A stretch of 64,000 nt of DNA from NCBI GenBank assembly GCA_949128115.1, contig OX421962.1:41191745-41255744 (forward strand), written 5' to 3'. Below are positions 1-11,381 of the stretch, piece after piece. Below the pieces are notes generated by a model. It saw only the letters and a program-made list of their open reading frames with translations. It searched no databases and was not told the origin of the DNA. How positions within the stretch are numbered: the first letter of the stretch is position 1; the number at the start of each line of letters is the position of its first letter. A program made the translations under genes and the position numbers. This DNA comes from Anaspis maculata (taxonomy: Eukaryota; Arthropoda; Insecta; Coleoptera; Scraptiidae).

Positions 1-2094
1 TTGTGTTCCCTTACAATGTCCACTTAACTTCACACACAAAAACTCTAGATGGAGCAACTTCTCACAGCTTCATACTACGCCAAAAAATGTTAAAAAATGC
101 TACGACCTTTATCTTTAGAGCTGTCAAGGGTCAAGGGACGGCCCTTTGAAGCCTTCTAAAGTTGTTGATACAGAAGATTTCAGTTTACTGTTGACGACAG
201 AGTTATATGAGAAAGAAATATCCACCACTGGATGTGTATTGAATTTTTTTTAGTAAGAGGGTGAGTCAGAAACTAAGAGAATAAATCTTTTTTTCGGAAT
301 TCCTTGAAGGGTCCTTCACAACGTACTGGATAACTTTTCCACTATTTTCTTGTATACATGTCCAGATATGGTCAATATGGAAATTTATTCTAGGGGGGAA
401 CAGCCTGACAGCAGCCGAATTACATGTTATTGTTTAACAACTATACTATCAATCAATCCTGTACTGTGACTTCTTACTTGGATACATAGCTCGATACCTA
501 ATGTTTTGTTCTACATATAAAGACTTTTCTATAGCAAAAGTATACCTAAGAGAAACAAGTGAATGAAATATGTATTCAAGAATAAGAATAGTATATTATT
601 ACATTCCGAGACGGGGAGCGATTACGTCTGATGGCAAATAGAGCCTCAAGCTTCGCCTGGAGGTTCTGGAGGTTCGGAAAACTCACTTCAGTTAGCGGTA
701 AGGGGTGCATGCTGGCTGGCGGTTCTCGGTGCCCCAGACTCCGTCTCATTTCAAAGGAAGTTACCCCACAGTCTTTTTCTTAGTGAAAAGCTGGACGAGG
801 ACAATTGCGTTTCGTTTGTCGACAATGGAGCTACATAGTCAATCGTTCGACGAGCAATTCTTCGAAGGCAAGGCGTTGTGCCACTGATGAACGATGGACA
901 GCGCCCGGAAAGCCTAATATTATTCTACGATCCTCTCACTTTTTTTCTCATTTTCGAAGAAAGTGCCCTATTGTGGCCGGCTTGTTTATCTGTCATCAAA
1001 TTATTTGATAACGTATTTTCATCTTATTTTATCATTAATTTTTTTATGTAAGGTTGCTATTATGACCTGCTGCCATCTTGGCCCGCCATATTGACTCTCT
1101 CACAATTCAACCTATTCTAGAAAAGTTCCTTCGTCGCTTATCGCGATAAAAGATTGACATGTTGTTTTATCAGTGACATCGCCAATAATGATTTAAGCCA
1201 ATGCTATAACATAATAATAAAAGTATGAGGCATCGACGAGTGAGCTGGGAACAAAATCGAAAAAATACAACCAAAATAAAATCTTGGAAATAACGGTGGA
1301 TAATAACATGAACGCCATTCCACACATGATCGAGTACTCGATCTTGTAGTAGGTACATACTTGAATTTTTTGTTCTCGATTATTACCGAATTTAAAGTGT
1401 TGCCGCGCACGAACTTAACTGGCCTATATGCGCGAAGTAATTGATATCTTTTGCAGTGAGTTCCGGTGTAAATTTGACATTGCCCCTGAGAACCGGCCGA
1501 GAAAAAAATCCGCCTCTACTCCATTCCGTTCTCTCCCAGTCTCTCAGCATCAGATACCCATCCACTAACCAGTCCATCAGTTCGCCAAGATTATTGTAAT
1601 TTTACGACACTGGCACTTGCTGCAATAATATTGCTGTTAATTGCAAATATAAACCGTGGTGCGTACCTAATTGACATCAGAAATTTAACGTTACATTCAT
1701 CTCATTACGCATAATAGACCAGAGTTTCGTTGCAGAAAAGATTTTAATCCATAACTGGAGACTTTGACTAGCTACGGTGTGCATCTGCTGAAGTATTAGC
1801 AGCTGCCATGTCCTCTGTAGCAAGCTGTTTTGCTATGTACGGAATTAATTTTGTTGAGGATAAATATTTTTTGCTACATATTTTGACTGGAACTGCTGCA
1901 CGCAACTGCATGCAAATTATACGCAGATTTGCACAAGCGCAAAAACGGGCATCCGTAAAATTATGCTCTCTTAAACATCTTTAAAATTATTGTTTTGTTT
2001 ATTGCCTTTCGAAAAGAGGGATGGGCTTTCACAATTATATAAAATTATGAATTTCGAGTTGTGTGGCCCGCTTTGAACTAAGTTCGTAAGTAAA
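1..2094. other. Unassigned non-coding stretch
   Basis: I see no supported gene here. The reading frames present are short, lack recognisable motifs and are not conserved elsewhere in the window. No clear terminal inverted repeat or tandem repeat was found. It may be intergenic or intronic DNA. Confidence 0.4.
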
Positions 2095-3061
2095 TAAGGT
2101 AGAGTGGGGTAAGTGCAATCTGGGGGCAAGTGCAATCGCGAATTGATATTTTACCAAACGATCAAACTTGACTGTATATCTGTAGGGCTGACCTAGAACG
2201 TTTTGGTGTCCTCTGGCATAGTGAAAAGCCGCGGTAAGCGTTGCTTGCTATACCTATTATCGACTGCCAGTTCGATTCATCTCGGACAGCTATGTTCAAT
2301 CAGTCGGAAAGTTAGGGTTATTTAGATATATAGATATAGGTTATATAAAGAAAGTTATTTTTGGGTACGCCAAAAATCAAATCATGAATCTGTTGAAAAG
2401 TTGAATAATTTCCAAATAACTGCGTTCTGACATCGGTTTTAGACTTGGTTAAAAAAAGTAAGTGATTAGATTTGATGAACTGTCACTTGTTCAACTCTTA
2501 TCCGTATGATTACACTTACCCCGCAGAAAAAAGCAGATAAAGAAAGTGGAATCAAGGTATCAGGGGGTTCAGAGGGAAGTGCAATAAGTGATTCATATAG
2601 ATTCTTATGTGTTTCCAGTCAAGGAAGATTTGTCCTTACAATGTTAATTTCATCTCCAATTATCTTTTGGCGTTTTTTGTTCAAGTTCAAAAAGTATTTT
2701 TTATTGCAATTATTATGCGAATAAAGAATCACAATTTTTTCTAGTCACCCTTATGAATTGTAGAATCGAACACACGTACCCCATGCATTCACATGGTATC
2801 TAAATGGGTTTTAGAAGCACATCGATGATTGCACTTGCCCCCATTAGGCGGGGAAGTGCAATCAAGTGCAGACCAAAATAATAAAAATTACAAAAATTTT
2901 GTTTTCTATTTTGTAATTGAAACAAGACCAGAATCAGTTGAAGAACTTCATGCAGTACCCATTTAACCAAAACCAGCTCTTGAAGTGGAACCTTCGCCAG
3001 AATTTAGCGTATTGAGTTGCACTATTCAAAAACATAGTAGCACTTACCCCACTTCACCTTA
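2095..3061. mobile_element. Non-autonomous DNA transposon, pogo/Tc1-like ends
   Basis: The left end AAGGTAGAGTGGGGTAAG is matched in inverse at the right end near 3040-3060, and both ends abut a TA dinucleotide, as expected for the Tc1/mariner/pogo superfamily. Sub-terminal GTAAGTGCAAT and GGGGGCAAGTGCAAT motifs recur inside the element in both orientations (about 2110-2140, 2505-2522 and 2830-2870). At 967 bp with no transposase frame it is a non-autonomous copy. A 72-residue frame at 2506-2724 begins in the internal motif and has no recognised domain. Assignment to pogo rests only on the look of the ends and the TA target. Confidence 0.6.
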
Positions 3062-5437
3062 CGTACAAAGTTTCTCACAAAATTTCTCATTATTAGATTT
3101 AGAAATTGTCGAAATGAAAGTTTTGTAAAAGAAAAAAATTCGTTAATGGCTCTATTGGCAGATAATTAACAATAAATCTGATAACGCTTTATGTGATCGG
3201 CTAAATGGCTTGATTACTACCAAAGCAAAATAGAGTTTTTTCATTGCGGTCCGTATAGCAGAAATCCATTCTGAGTTCATAACTGTAAAGATAAATAATC
3301 TAAGTTTATGATAGGTAGCACAGGCAATGGTAAATGTCACATTTATAGTCTCTATCAAATCAAATATCTATGTTTTATGAGATTAGTAAATAAGGATATT
3401 AAATTTTCAAATGCTCCACATTGCCTATCAGTAGGAGTGATGGTGGGGTAGGTAGCACACCTTCCCATCATATGCGGCTTATAACTTATTTTGGCAAACG
3501 GACTGATTTCAAATGCGACAAATTGTTGATTTTGACCTATTTTGTTTTTATTTGGTTGTCTAAATCACAGCCTAAATGGTTGAGCGCTCTACAGGATGGT
3601 AACCAATCGGCCGTGAAAAATATGTATTTCATTGCTCCCCCAAGCACGAATACATAATAAGAATAAGAACTGGAGGGCCGGTGACTTCCTTCTTCCTTCA
3701 TGATTGCAGGAGGTATGACTTACGCTGATAGCAGCTGCTACCTGAGAGAAAAGTTCATGTTCAAGTAGATTCTGTGGATTGTGAGCATTATCACCTATAC
3801 CCGATTACCTGTATCGAGAAATATCCTAGTCTAACCCTTTTTCCTAATATTCCAAAATTCGTACCTTCTGGCTTTGAGGACTCATTTTAAACACATATTG
3901 ATTGGGTATAGTAAGATATGTGTTGTGTATTATATCTATCTGCCTGCTTATGTTAACACCTGATTTGTGAGATGGAATCCAGTCATTCAGGTGGCCGGTG
4001 CACTTGCAATCGTGACATGATTTCTCTAAGTAGCAACGATTAATTAATTACTGCATGTTGATGACTAAACGCCAAACAAAAATTATTATCTAAAACCATT
4101 GTTGCGTTTGACATTAGAATCCATCAACATCGGAAAATATCGACGCTTAATTTGTCAAACGTAACGACAATATGCAGTTTCTAGTGTAATTCGTAATGCT
4201 TACACGACCTGTCAGGATTGCTTAATTAAATTTATATGCATTGCATTCTCATTTATTATTTAGACGTGGTAATGCCACTTCGGTGCAACAAAACCGAAGT
4301 GATAAATGGTCTGAAAATTTGTAACAAAACGCAGGTAGGTTATAAGGTATGCACTTTTCCAAAATCGAAGGTCGAAGCACTTTCAAACCAAACGTTCGGA
4401 ATCAGTGCCCACAATCCTGTCATTTTGTGATCAATAATTAGTGCTTACCTCAAGCAACAATAGCTGCGTTCTTTTTATCATCTGAATTGAGAATTCTCAC
4501 TTCAATTGCTAGTTGCGTCTCTCTCCCTCTCATGCAATTCTCGCTCTTTCTCTCTATAACTGAGGTGAGATTATCTGAGATTTCGTGTAAAAGAAATACA
4601 GCTAATTTATACATATTAACTCGTCAGATCAAGAATGTAAAAGTATATAAAACAAAGCACAATCACAATAAAGATTCTCTGTGTCACCTATAGTATAGTG
4701 ATATGCGAGGTCACGTTTTTCAAGTTCATTCATTTTACATTGCATAACCTGTCTCGGCAATCCGGGAATGTTAAATTGTTATCCAACAAGTTTATACAAT
4801 CGTGTATGTAAGGCCCAGATTGATGCAAAACAGAAATATTTTCTTCGATTCTGCATGAATAAATATCTTAATTGTAAGTATGTACCTGATAGGCGTATTA
4901 GAAATGTCACAAATTCACACTTTCCATGAAAAAAATAAATTTGCATCACAACAATGCATTTTAATTAATACTTGAAAGGGGTTCCGGATACAAAATATGC
5001 AACACATGCAATAATTATGACATCAGAAGTGAAGTGTCGACCTGTCTCTGCATCGCATTATCTTCGACAATGTTGTTGCTGTTTTGGTTCTTTACTACTA
5101 CCCATGTTCGTTGTTGAAATATTATGCAAATATCTGTAGGATAGGAACAATACCAATGAGGAAGGCAGTGCTATTCTTGGGTCCATAACAATAATTTTGA
5201 AAGAACCTTCTTTCTAATTTATACTGGTGAACACAATTGACGTTACACTTTTCCAAAATCAAATATTGGCTAGGTACTGGCATTGGCAAACAAAATCCAA
5301 AAAATATCGAAATTTCGAGCCCAAGTATTTGATTACCTCAAAAGATACCTACCAGCTGTACAAATCAAAAATGCCTTTCCAAAGCAAGCAGACTACAGCC
5401 GGCCTTCAAAAAAGTTGACCATTAACTATTTAGTACC
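3062..5437. other. Unassigned non-coding stretch
   Basis: No gene, tandem repeat or paired inverted repeat is supported. Several small frames of 60-80 codons occur, but none shows a recognisable domain, splice-site context or a second copy in the window. Confidence 0.35.
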
Positions 5438-5560
5438 TACCGTGTGATCCAAACCATTCCGAATTAGGATAGGCTGTGACATGGTCAATTCCGGGATGTG
5501 AAGCTGTTTTTTGTCAGGGCACAGCCTACCCCAATTCGGAATGGTTTGGATCACACGGTA
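5438..5560. mobile_element. MITE, 123 bp, TACCGTGTGATCC family
   Basis: Two arms of about 42 bases face each other: TACCGTGTGATCCAAACC on the left and its complement ending CACACGGTA on the right, enclosing a spacer of about 40 bases. The ends are TA. The element at 41143-41266 has the same length, the same TAYCGTGTNATC start and the same internal AGGCTGTG, so the two appear to be members of one family. Confidence 0.75.
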
Positions 5561-5565
5561 TATGA

Positions 5566-5953
5566 TATAGGATGATTCATAACTTGTGACTTGGCGAGGG
5601 TAGGTTCCTCGACCTATTATTATGTAACAAACCCTTAAAACGAGTTTGTCGTAAATAGCTTAGTTTTCAAGATACAAGGTGTTGAAGTTAGGAGTAAAAA
5701 TTAGTTTAGGGTAAAAAGAATTAAAATAAAATGATGACAGTACAAATTTGACGCCCTGAGTACCTGAATCTCCGGCACTCATGTACTATTTTGCCATGTT
5801 TATATTTTTCTATTATTATCTTTATGAATAATCATAACGTCGAGAAAAATTTTCAGACATTTCTTGAGCACTTTTTTTCATGGTCTTTGTCTTAAAATAA
5901 GTCAAACAACCTACCCTTGACAGGAAAGTCATAAGTTGTGAATCCTCTGTATA
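5566..5953. mobile_element. Foldback element, AGG(A/G)TGATTC ends
   Basis: The left arm starts AGGATGATTCATAACTTGTG and continues to a GAGGGTAGGTT motif. The right arm (about 5905-5950) is its inverse, ending CATAAGTTGTGAATCCTCTG. It begins only a few bases after the neighbouring MITE. The ends resemble the ACAGGGTGATTC start of the truncated copy at 55103. There is no coding capacity. Confidence 0.6.
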
Positions 5954-6966
5954 AGTAATACATATAGTAGGTAGTAGGTACCTACAGACGTAGCTTCACA
6001 ACTTATGAATATTGCCAGCACAATTTCGATGTCACTTCATGCATGCACAGAACGGTCGAATTGAAAGGTCTGATGTGCGGCTGCGATGCAAATGCGTCCT
6101 AATCATCGATTTATATGGAATATGAGTGGGCATTATTTATAGTGCATTGATGATTTTTTTGCAGACACACGCACCGACTATGTAATTAAAATAATTATTT
6201 TGTCGTTACGAAAGGCAAAGCGGCAGCAATATAATAAAGCTCGGTCGTACTGGCGCTGAAAGTTTTTTCTGATGTGTATAAGCAAACAGCATTAATATCA
6301 ATAATTATCAGTTATTATTGGCATAAGGGCAGCAAGCAGTGAGGTCAGGTAGATAGTTGGCCGGCGCCGTGTAATTTCGCATTTATCACAAACGCCGGCA
6401 ATCTTGAGTTACAATCACCATCTAACACCAGTTGTCGTTGTGCAAAGCTGAAAGCGTGCTCCAATCTAACAACGGTCAAAAGTTCAATTACGAATTTGAC
6501 GTGCATAAATAGAGATTTAATACAAGACAATCGACAAGACCATAACTTGAGCTTTGTCTATACATAAGGCGGGAAAGAAACAAGAAATGGGGTGGGTAAA
6601 CTCAAAAACCTGCTGATAAATCCGTAGTATTTAGTTCCTGTCTGTCACGTTCGGTAAATCGATTTGGAAGGCCACTTGAAGTCCAATGTAATTGTACTCG
6701 TATCAAAGAATAAACAAAATTTTCAGCTTATTTATTGAACCTTGGTCTATTTCCGCTTCCAGGGCCAATCACCGACGCCGGTGAATCGCATGGGGTCGGT
6801 GCCATAGCTAAAATTTTACGTGCTATGCAACACACGACGCGCGCCCTTGCATTTCTTGGGCCAAGATGGCGGCAATCGTGAAACTGACTTTATACGGGCC
6901 AAACGTACCGTCAGGAGCGAAATACTACATAATAAAAATTTTGTCATCAGAAAAAAAGCGATAAGA
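5954..6966. other. Unassigned non-coding stretch
   Basis: No gene or repeat could be supported. Short frames at about 6345-6530 and 6816-7052 (minus) show no recognised motif. Confidence 0.35.
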
Positions 6967-7087
6967 GGTGGTATTAATAAAAAATAAGCTTTTGCTTGCA
7001 TTTTTGAGGAGTTGCTGAGCAGACTTTCCCTAGCAACGCCTATGGAATCCAAGCAAATGCTTATGCTTATTTTTTATTAATACTACC
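6967..7087. mobile_element. Small hairpin MITE, 121 bp
   Basis: The arm GGTGGTATTAATAAAAAATA followed by AGCTTTTGCTTGC is matched in inverse by GCAAATGCTTATGCTTATTT followed by TTTATTAATACTACC. Arms are about 38 bases and the spacer about 45. No coding sequence. Confidence 0.65.
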
Positions 7088-7329
7088 TAAGGTCTTGCTC
7101 CATTGCGGTTATGACCCAATAGAATAAAAGGCTTGGTTCCTGACTTCATGGTGAATGTACTACGTAAGGGCTCCTTCATGGCGTCACATTGTTTGAAGTG
7201 ACAAATTTTTTTATGTATGCAATACAGTGCGCCTGATAGTGCGTCTCAAGTTTTGTTGTGATCAAAATTATACGTCATTTTATGAGACACGACTATGTTT
7301 CCAATTTTGTCAAAATCAAAGTTATGAAT

Positions 7330-7615
7330 GAATGAAGGAATAAGTGTGATGTGTGGTTGTGATGTTGTTGCTGCTGTGCTTGATGTACTTGAATAGTTAC
7401 TGTGTTACTTTGTGTTTTTGTTTATTAAGTTTTTACTCTATTTTTTGCCCCTCTTTTAACTTGAATTGTCTTTCTCATGTTTTCAGATGTACCTATGCCT
7501 TGTGTGTATATTAATTATTCAAGATTATTTATCTCAACGTTGCTTATGATATGATGATGTATACCTATATCGAGAAAGCAATAAATCCATATTCTATTCT
7601 ATTCTATTCTATTTT
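7330..7615 (+). mobile_element. Possible LINE 3' end with (ATTCT)n tail
   Basis: A T-rich non-coding stretch ends in AATAAATCCAT followed at once by about five copies of ATTCT (7590-7614). An AATAAA signal followed by a short tandem tail is typical of the 3' end of some CR1/Jockey-type LINEs, so this may be a 5'-truncated copy. No reverse transcriptase coding remains, so the call rests on the tail only. Confidence 0.35.
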
Positions 7616-7775
7616 GTCAAAATCGGTTGATTAATGGAGTTGAATATGGCGAACCAAGATAGCCAAAATTTAGGTGATTTTTTTTATTGCCTATGACTAT
7701 GCCTAAAGGTACGTAATACCTATAGTATGTAATTGTGATTAATGACCTTTCTACGGTTTTTCGTTTAGAAGAAGA

Positions 7776-7862
7776 TACGTGACAAGACGGACAGACGGAC
7801 GGTCGGACGGCAAAGTGCGGTTAATATCGATTTTCCCACAACTGGAAAATGCGCTTAAGACG
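7776..7862 (+). repeat. GGACGGACAGACGG dispersed repeat module
   Basis: A run of GACGGACAGACGGACGG units is followed by a CAAAG-x-GCGGTT segment and then GGAAAATGCGCT. The same order occurs at about 18855-18925. Related GGACGGACAGAC runs occur near 53695-53735, and a shorter relative near 32135. It is probably a piece of a dispersed repeat, not a gene. Confidence 0.5.
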
Positions 7863-8399
7863 AGCTCGCTATGTTGAGCCACTGGGAAGATATGGAAGAT
7901 ATGCGCTAGAGACTTCGACTGGCGGACAAGTCACAAGCCCGAAAAGTCTGATACGGGGATAAGGCACAAATCCCTACAATTGGTGGAGGCGAGGGTGGAG
8001 GAGTCGATCCACAGATTGCCGGATTCATAGGCAAACTGCTGAACTTTTTTATAGGACCAAATCGAAGACTGAAAAAAAAATTTCATACAGGATGTCTCAA
8101 AAACACCGCATTCCAAAGTCCAAAGCAACAATTATAGAGTCCATTCAAGCACAAGTTGAAATATATTGGTACAAAAAATTTACTGACGTTAATTTTCAAA
8201 GATATGGGGAGGTCAAAGGGTGGGACATCGTTCCTCTCTATTTTCGTCATTCGAAGTGATTTTGGAGAACTGTTTGTGAAAGAGTGAACAGTAAAAGTTG
8301 ACAACACAGCGGGTGTGCACTGAACTTCTATTTATCAATATACAGGCGAATAATTATAGACCTCGAAAACGCATGACCTTTAAAAAATGCCACTAAAAT

Positions 8400-8818
8400 T
8401 TTTTATATAAAATCGTGTCGAAAATGTGTTATTATAGCGACCAAAATCATTTCGAAAGTGACACTTTATAGCACTAGTGTTATAAACAGTACTAGTGCTA
8501 TAAACCGTTTACACTGCAAATATATAAACTGCAGGTAGGTATCTATGATTCTATCTGGAAGCAAGTCGAGGGTTGCTTCCTTTGCAGCTAATGCAACTTC
8601 TAATGGTAGGTCTTCACGATTCATCACTACCGTCACATAATTCATCCATAATTCTCGAGATAATTCTACACAAATTATAGGAGTGGAAAAACTAGACAGA
8701 GGATATGGAGCTGACGAAAATATATCCGTCAAATTTTTTTCAAATTTAATGTTGTCATAAACAAGATTTTCAATTTTACCATTTTACCTGTGTTTTTGGC
8801 ACGATTTTATATAAAATA
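8400..8818. mobile_element. Palindrome-bounded segment carrying an ORF
   Basis: TTTTATATAAAATCGTGTCG at the left is matched in inverse by GGCACGATTTTATATAAAAT at the right. Between them lie a perfect small hairpin of two TAGCACTAGT arms (about 8467-8504) and the minus-strand frame listed separately. Its right end runs directly into the next hairpin at 8803-8963. Confidence 0.45.
8466..8732 (-). CDS. Unidentified 88-aa ORF, possibly an exon of a transposon-derived gene
   Basis: The frame encodes 88 residues. The first ~70 have a protein-like composition, with a segment of the form ALAAKEATLDLLPDRIIDTY followed by LQF. This LLP-x-R-x3-Y pattern resembles the start of the SAM-like/core-binding region of some eukaryotic tyrosine-recombinase-like proteins (Crypton/KIAA1958 type), which commonly read like LLPxRSxxxY. 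That comparison is from memory of the family pattern and is weak. The last ~18 residues read into the adjoining AT-rich palindrome and are probably not coding. The start was taken at the first Met. It lies inside the palindrome-bounded segment 8400-8818. It could be a first exon, a relic, or chance. Confidence 0.3.
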   Translation of the reverse strand: MTDIFSSAPYPLSSFSTPIICVELSRELWMNYVTVVMNREDLPLEVALAAKEATLDLLPDRIIDTYLQFIYLQCKRFIALVLFITLVL

Positions 8819-8963
8819 GTGTATATGCCTCGTTCCCAAAGTACCTTTATGTCACCTCGTGGTGCATGTAAACCTCGCTTCGCTCGGTTCACAACCCGCA
8901 CCACTCAGTGCCATAAAGTAGTACTTTGGGAACTTGGTATATAATATACTATTATATAGAATC
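8803..8963. repeat. Hairpin element with CGCTTCGCTCGG loop
   Basis: Arms reading TATATAAAATAGTGTATATG and CCTCGTTCCCAAAGTAC are inverted on the right as GTACTTTGGGAACTTGG and TATATAATATACTATTATAT. The loop carries CCTCGCTTCGCTCGG. Overall about 160 bp, imperfect, with no coding capacity. Confidence 0.6.
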
Positions 8964-9129
8964 GAAGAGACCAATTTCTTTTTCTTGATTATATCAGGGA
9001 CTAATTGAATATTTTGACATTGGTGAATAAAATTGGATTCTTAAGATTTATGACTTACCCTGCATCGTCGTAAGCATGCAAAAATTCAGTGCACGCACCC
9101 ACTATAATTGATATTTTATGAGTAAGTGA

Positions 9130-9299
9130 TAGATCTGTCTCAACAACACTCAAAACCAGTTCTAGAACCGTTCAAAGCATGCGTCCAATCGTCCAAATCA
9201 ATTACTATTGTGAATTTTAATCCTTACACTATTAATTCATTTGGACGCATGTTTTGAACCGTTCTAGAACTGTTTTTGGCTGTTGTTGGAACAGACCTA
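9130..9299. mobile_element. MITE, 170 bp
   Basis: Arms of about 57 bases, TAGATCTGTCTCAACAACAC on the left and its complement ending GTTGTTGGAACAGACCTA on the right, share an internal CAGTTCTAGAACCGTTC and GCATGCGTCCA. The spacer is about 50 bases and AT-rich. No coding capacity. The element ends in TA on both sides. Confidence 0.75.
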
Positions 9300-10739
9300 A
9301 TATCTACTAGTATCACGAACAGTTCCTCAACATTGAATAGCTAAAATAGAGAGGGGGGGGAATCCCACGCTTTAATCTCTCATGATAACAAAAAAATGTC
9401 AAAAATAAATCTCTAAAAATTATGTGATTTATGAGATAAAAATTTATCTCTTTTCAAAAAAATTTCTTGTCTTCTTGAATAGATTATATACATATAACGG
9501 TCTGGCTCGAAATGCGATACTTTTGACACACCCTCTATAGTGAATTTTTTTGCGCATCAAGTTTCCCTCGTTTCAGAATATTGGTTCGGCAAAGATGAGA
9601 GCAAAATTATACTTGGTAGACAAGGAGAAATAGGTACTTGCTCAAATAATACTTAATAATGCAGACGAGATGCACACAAAAGATTTCGTGATGGCCGTTT
9701 CTATTTATAAATGCGTTTTACGAAACAAGTGCAACTGATCTGATACCACCAGTGAACGCTGAAAAATAACTCAACAGTGCACTTGCCCCTTTTGTTGTGG
9801 CAGATAAAGTAATTGCAGGTCTCGCAGCTATATAATAGTTCCAAGATATTTTCCACAGGGTGTATTGTTATTGTTCCTCGCGATCAGTTGCAATAGCATT
9901 AGTTGCTCCATTATTATTATTATTATTATATTTTATATCGTCTGGTTTCTTTAATTTTTCTGCATGGTCGTTGTTGTTGTTTTTTCTTTTATTTCCCGTA
10001 TAATCGGCATGCCATGCAGCAAATATAAACCCGCAGCAACAATGCGGTGCGCGCATTCTAATTACAGCTCTGAGACGTTTTCATTCGCCCGTACAATTTT
10101 TATCACCGACATCGTATTCATCATCCATCGGCAGGACGAGCAGAGATTTGTTCCGTCTGCATAGGCCGGTTTCTGCATCTGTTGGGCTCATCACGATGTG
10201 TGAAATGAAGCGAGACGAAGTCCTTGAATGCACTTTGATTTCATAGATCATGTCGGAGAATAGCCGGCATAACTTCCAGATCTCAGTCCCGCAGACTTTC
10301 AGAGTCTTCTCCAAAGGATAAGCATATACCGATACCTCGCAGTGCCGTACCAATCGACCGGTGTGTAAGCATAAGCAAATTGAAAAAATCCATTGGCTCA
10401 GCAGTTAATTAAACGATGCCCTGATCGACTCCGAGATATGCACCGTTCAGGCACCTATCTACCGAATCGCGTGTGCTACTAACCTGCAATTTGCAAAGGC
10501 ATTAGCGGGCTTGCAGTTTGCAAGACGCACCAGTCAGCGCCACAGTATTTTTAGCACGTCCGGTCACGATGCTCATATAGGTACTGGATATGTTGTCTAT
10601 GGTATGCAAATATGTACCTATACATGGTATAATAAAGCTCCCAACAATCTGGTTCAAGAACCTTTGTGTTGGTGTCAACTCTAACCAACCCTAATTATTT
10701 CAAGAGTGAATAGACTAGCTGTCACAAATAAACCACAAA
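9300..10739. other. Unassigned stretch with (ATT)n and weak minus-strand ORF
   Basis: It contains an (ATT)n run near 9910-9932. A 90-codon minus-strand frame at 10081-10353 has several cysteines, but I recognise no domain or splice context. Nothing else is supported. Confidence 0.3.
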
Positions 10740-10960
10740 TTGATCATAAAAACATGCCTCGCAAACGCTCAATAACGGAGATACAGCCCTTCCAAGTTCG
10801 AATGATAAACTAGTTTTTTTTATGATAACTTCTGAACCGCTCAACTAATTTCGATTTTTTTTTGTATATATCATACCTGAATAGGTACTAATGGTTTATT
10901 CCGAGGTATATTTGTTTTCTGCAAAATTAATTCAGTGGCGTGATGACGGAGATCAATCTT
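10740..10960 (+). repeat. Left arm of a palindromic element flanking the LINE
   Basis: This segment carries AAACATGCCTCGCAAACGCT, AACGGAGATACAGCCCTTCC and then ACTTCTGAACCGCTCAAC. Its diverged inverse occurs at 15480-15670 (AAGGGCTGTATCTCGGTCAT, GCAAGGCATGTTTTCAT). The same internal module is found in the palindromes at 57923-58762 and 54394-54973. It therefore looks like one arm of an old foldback element into which the LINE at about 11.0-15.4 kb was inserted. Confidence 0.55.
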
Positions 10961-11381
10961 GCATTGATGCTAAGGGAAAATGGAACATTGATGCGATTTC
11001 TTTATGTCTACGCCATTAAATAAATAATTTAAATAATTTTTTTATTAACCCACTAGTACGTAATAACAAAAAAGAAGATAAAACTAAACTTGCTAATAAG
11101 GGTTAATCACAAGGGAACCATTCAATTCCTCCCTCTGAAGCTCACAGCCCAGAGAGAGGTCTGATCTTCCATGATTCCCTTGAAAAAACGAAAGTATCAA
11201 TTATAGCATCGCAAGAACAAAAGTAACAAAAAAAGAACAAATTTAACATATTAAATACCCAACTAAAAGAAAATTTCTAATATAAAACAACATGAACAAA
11301 AATCATTATGAATCCCACACTCACACAATTGTGAGTCACCTGCATACTTCCATATCTGCTCCATATAAAACTACAGGAAGC

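Noticed and set aside
10081..10353. Possible small secreted peptide (KVCGTEIWKLC segment, insulin-like at first glance)
   Set aside because: Cysteine spacing does not fit an insulin B or A chain, there is no signal peptide, and no splice context was found.
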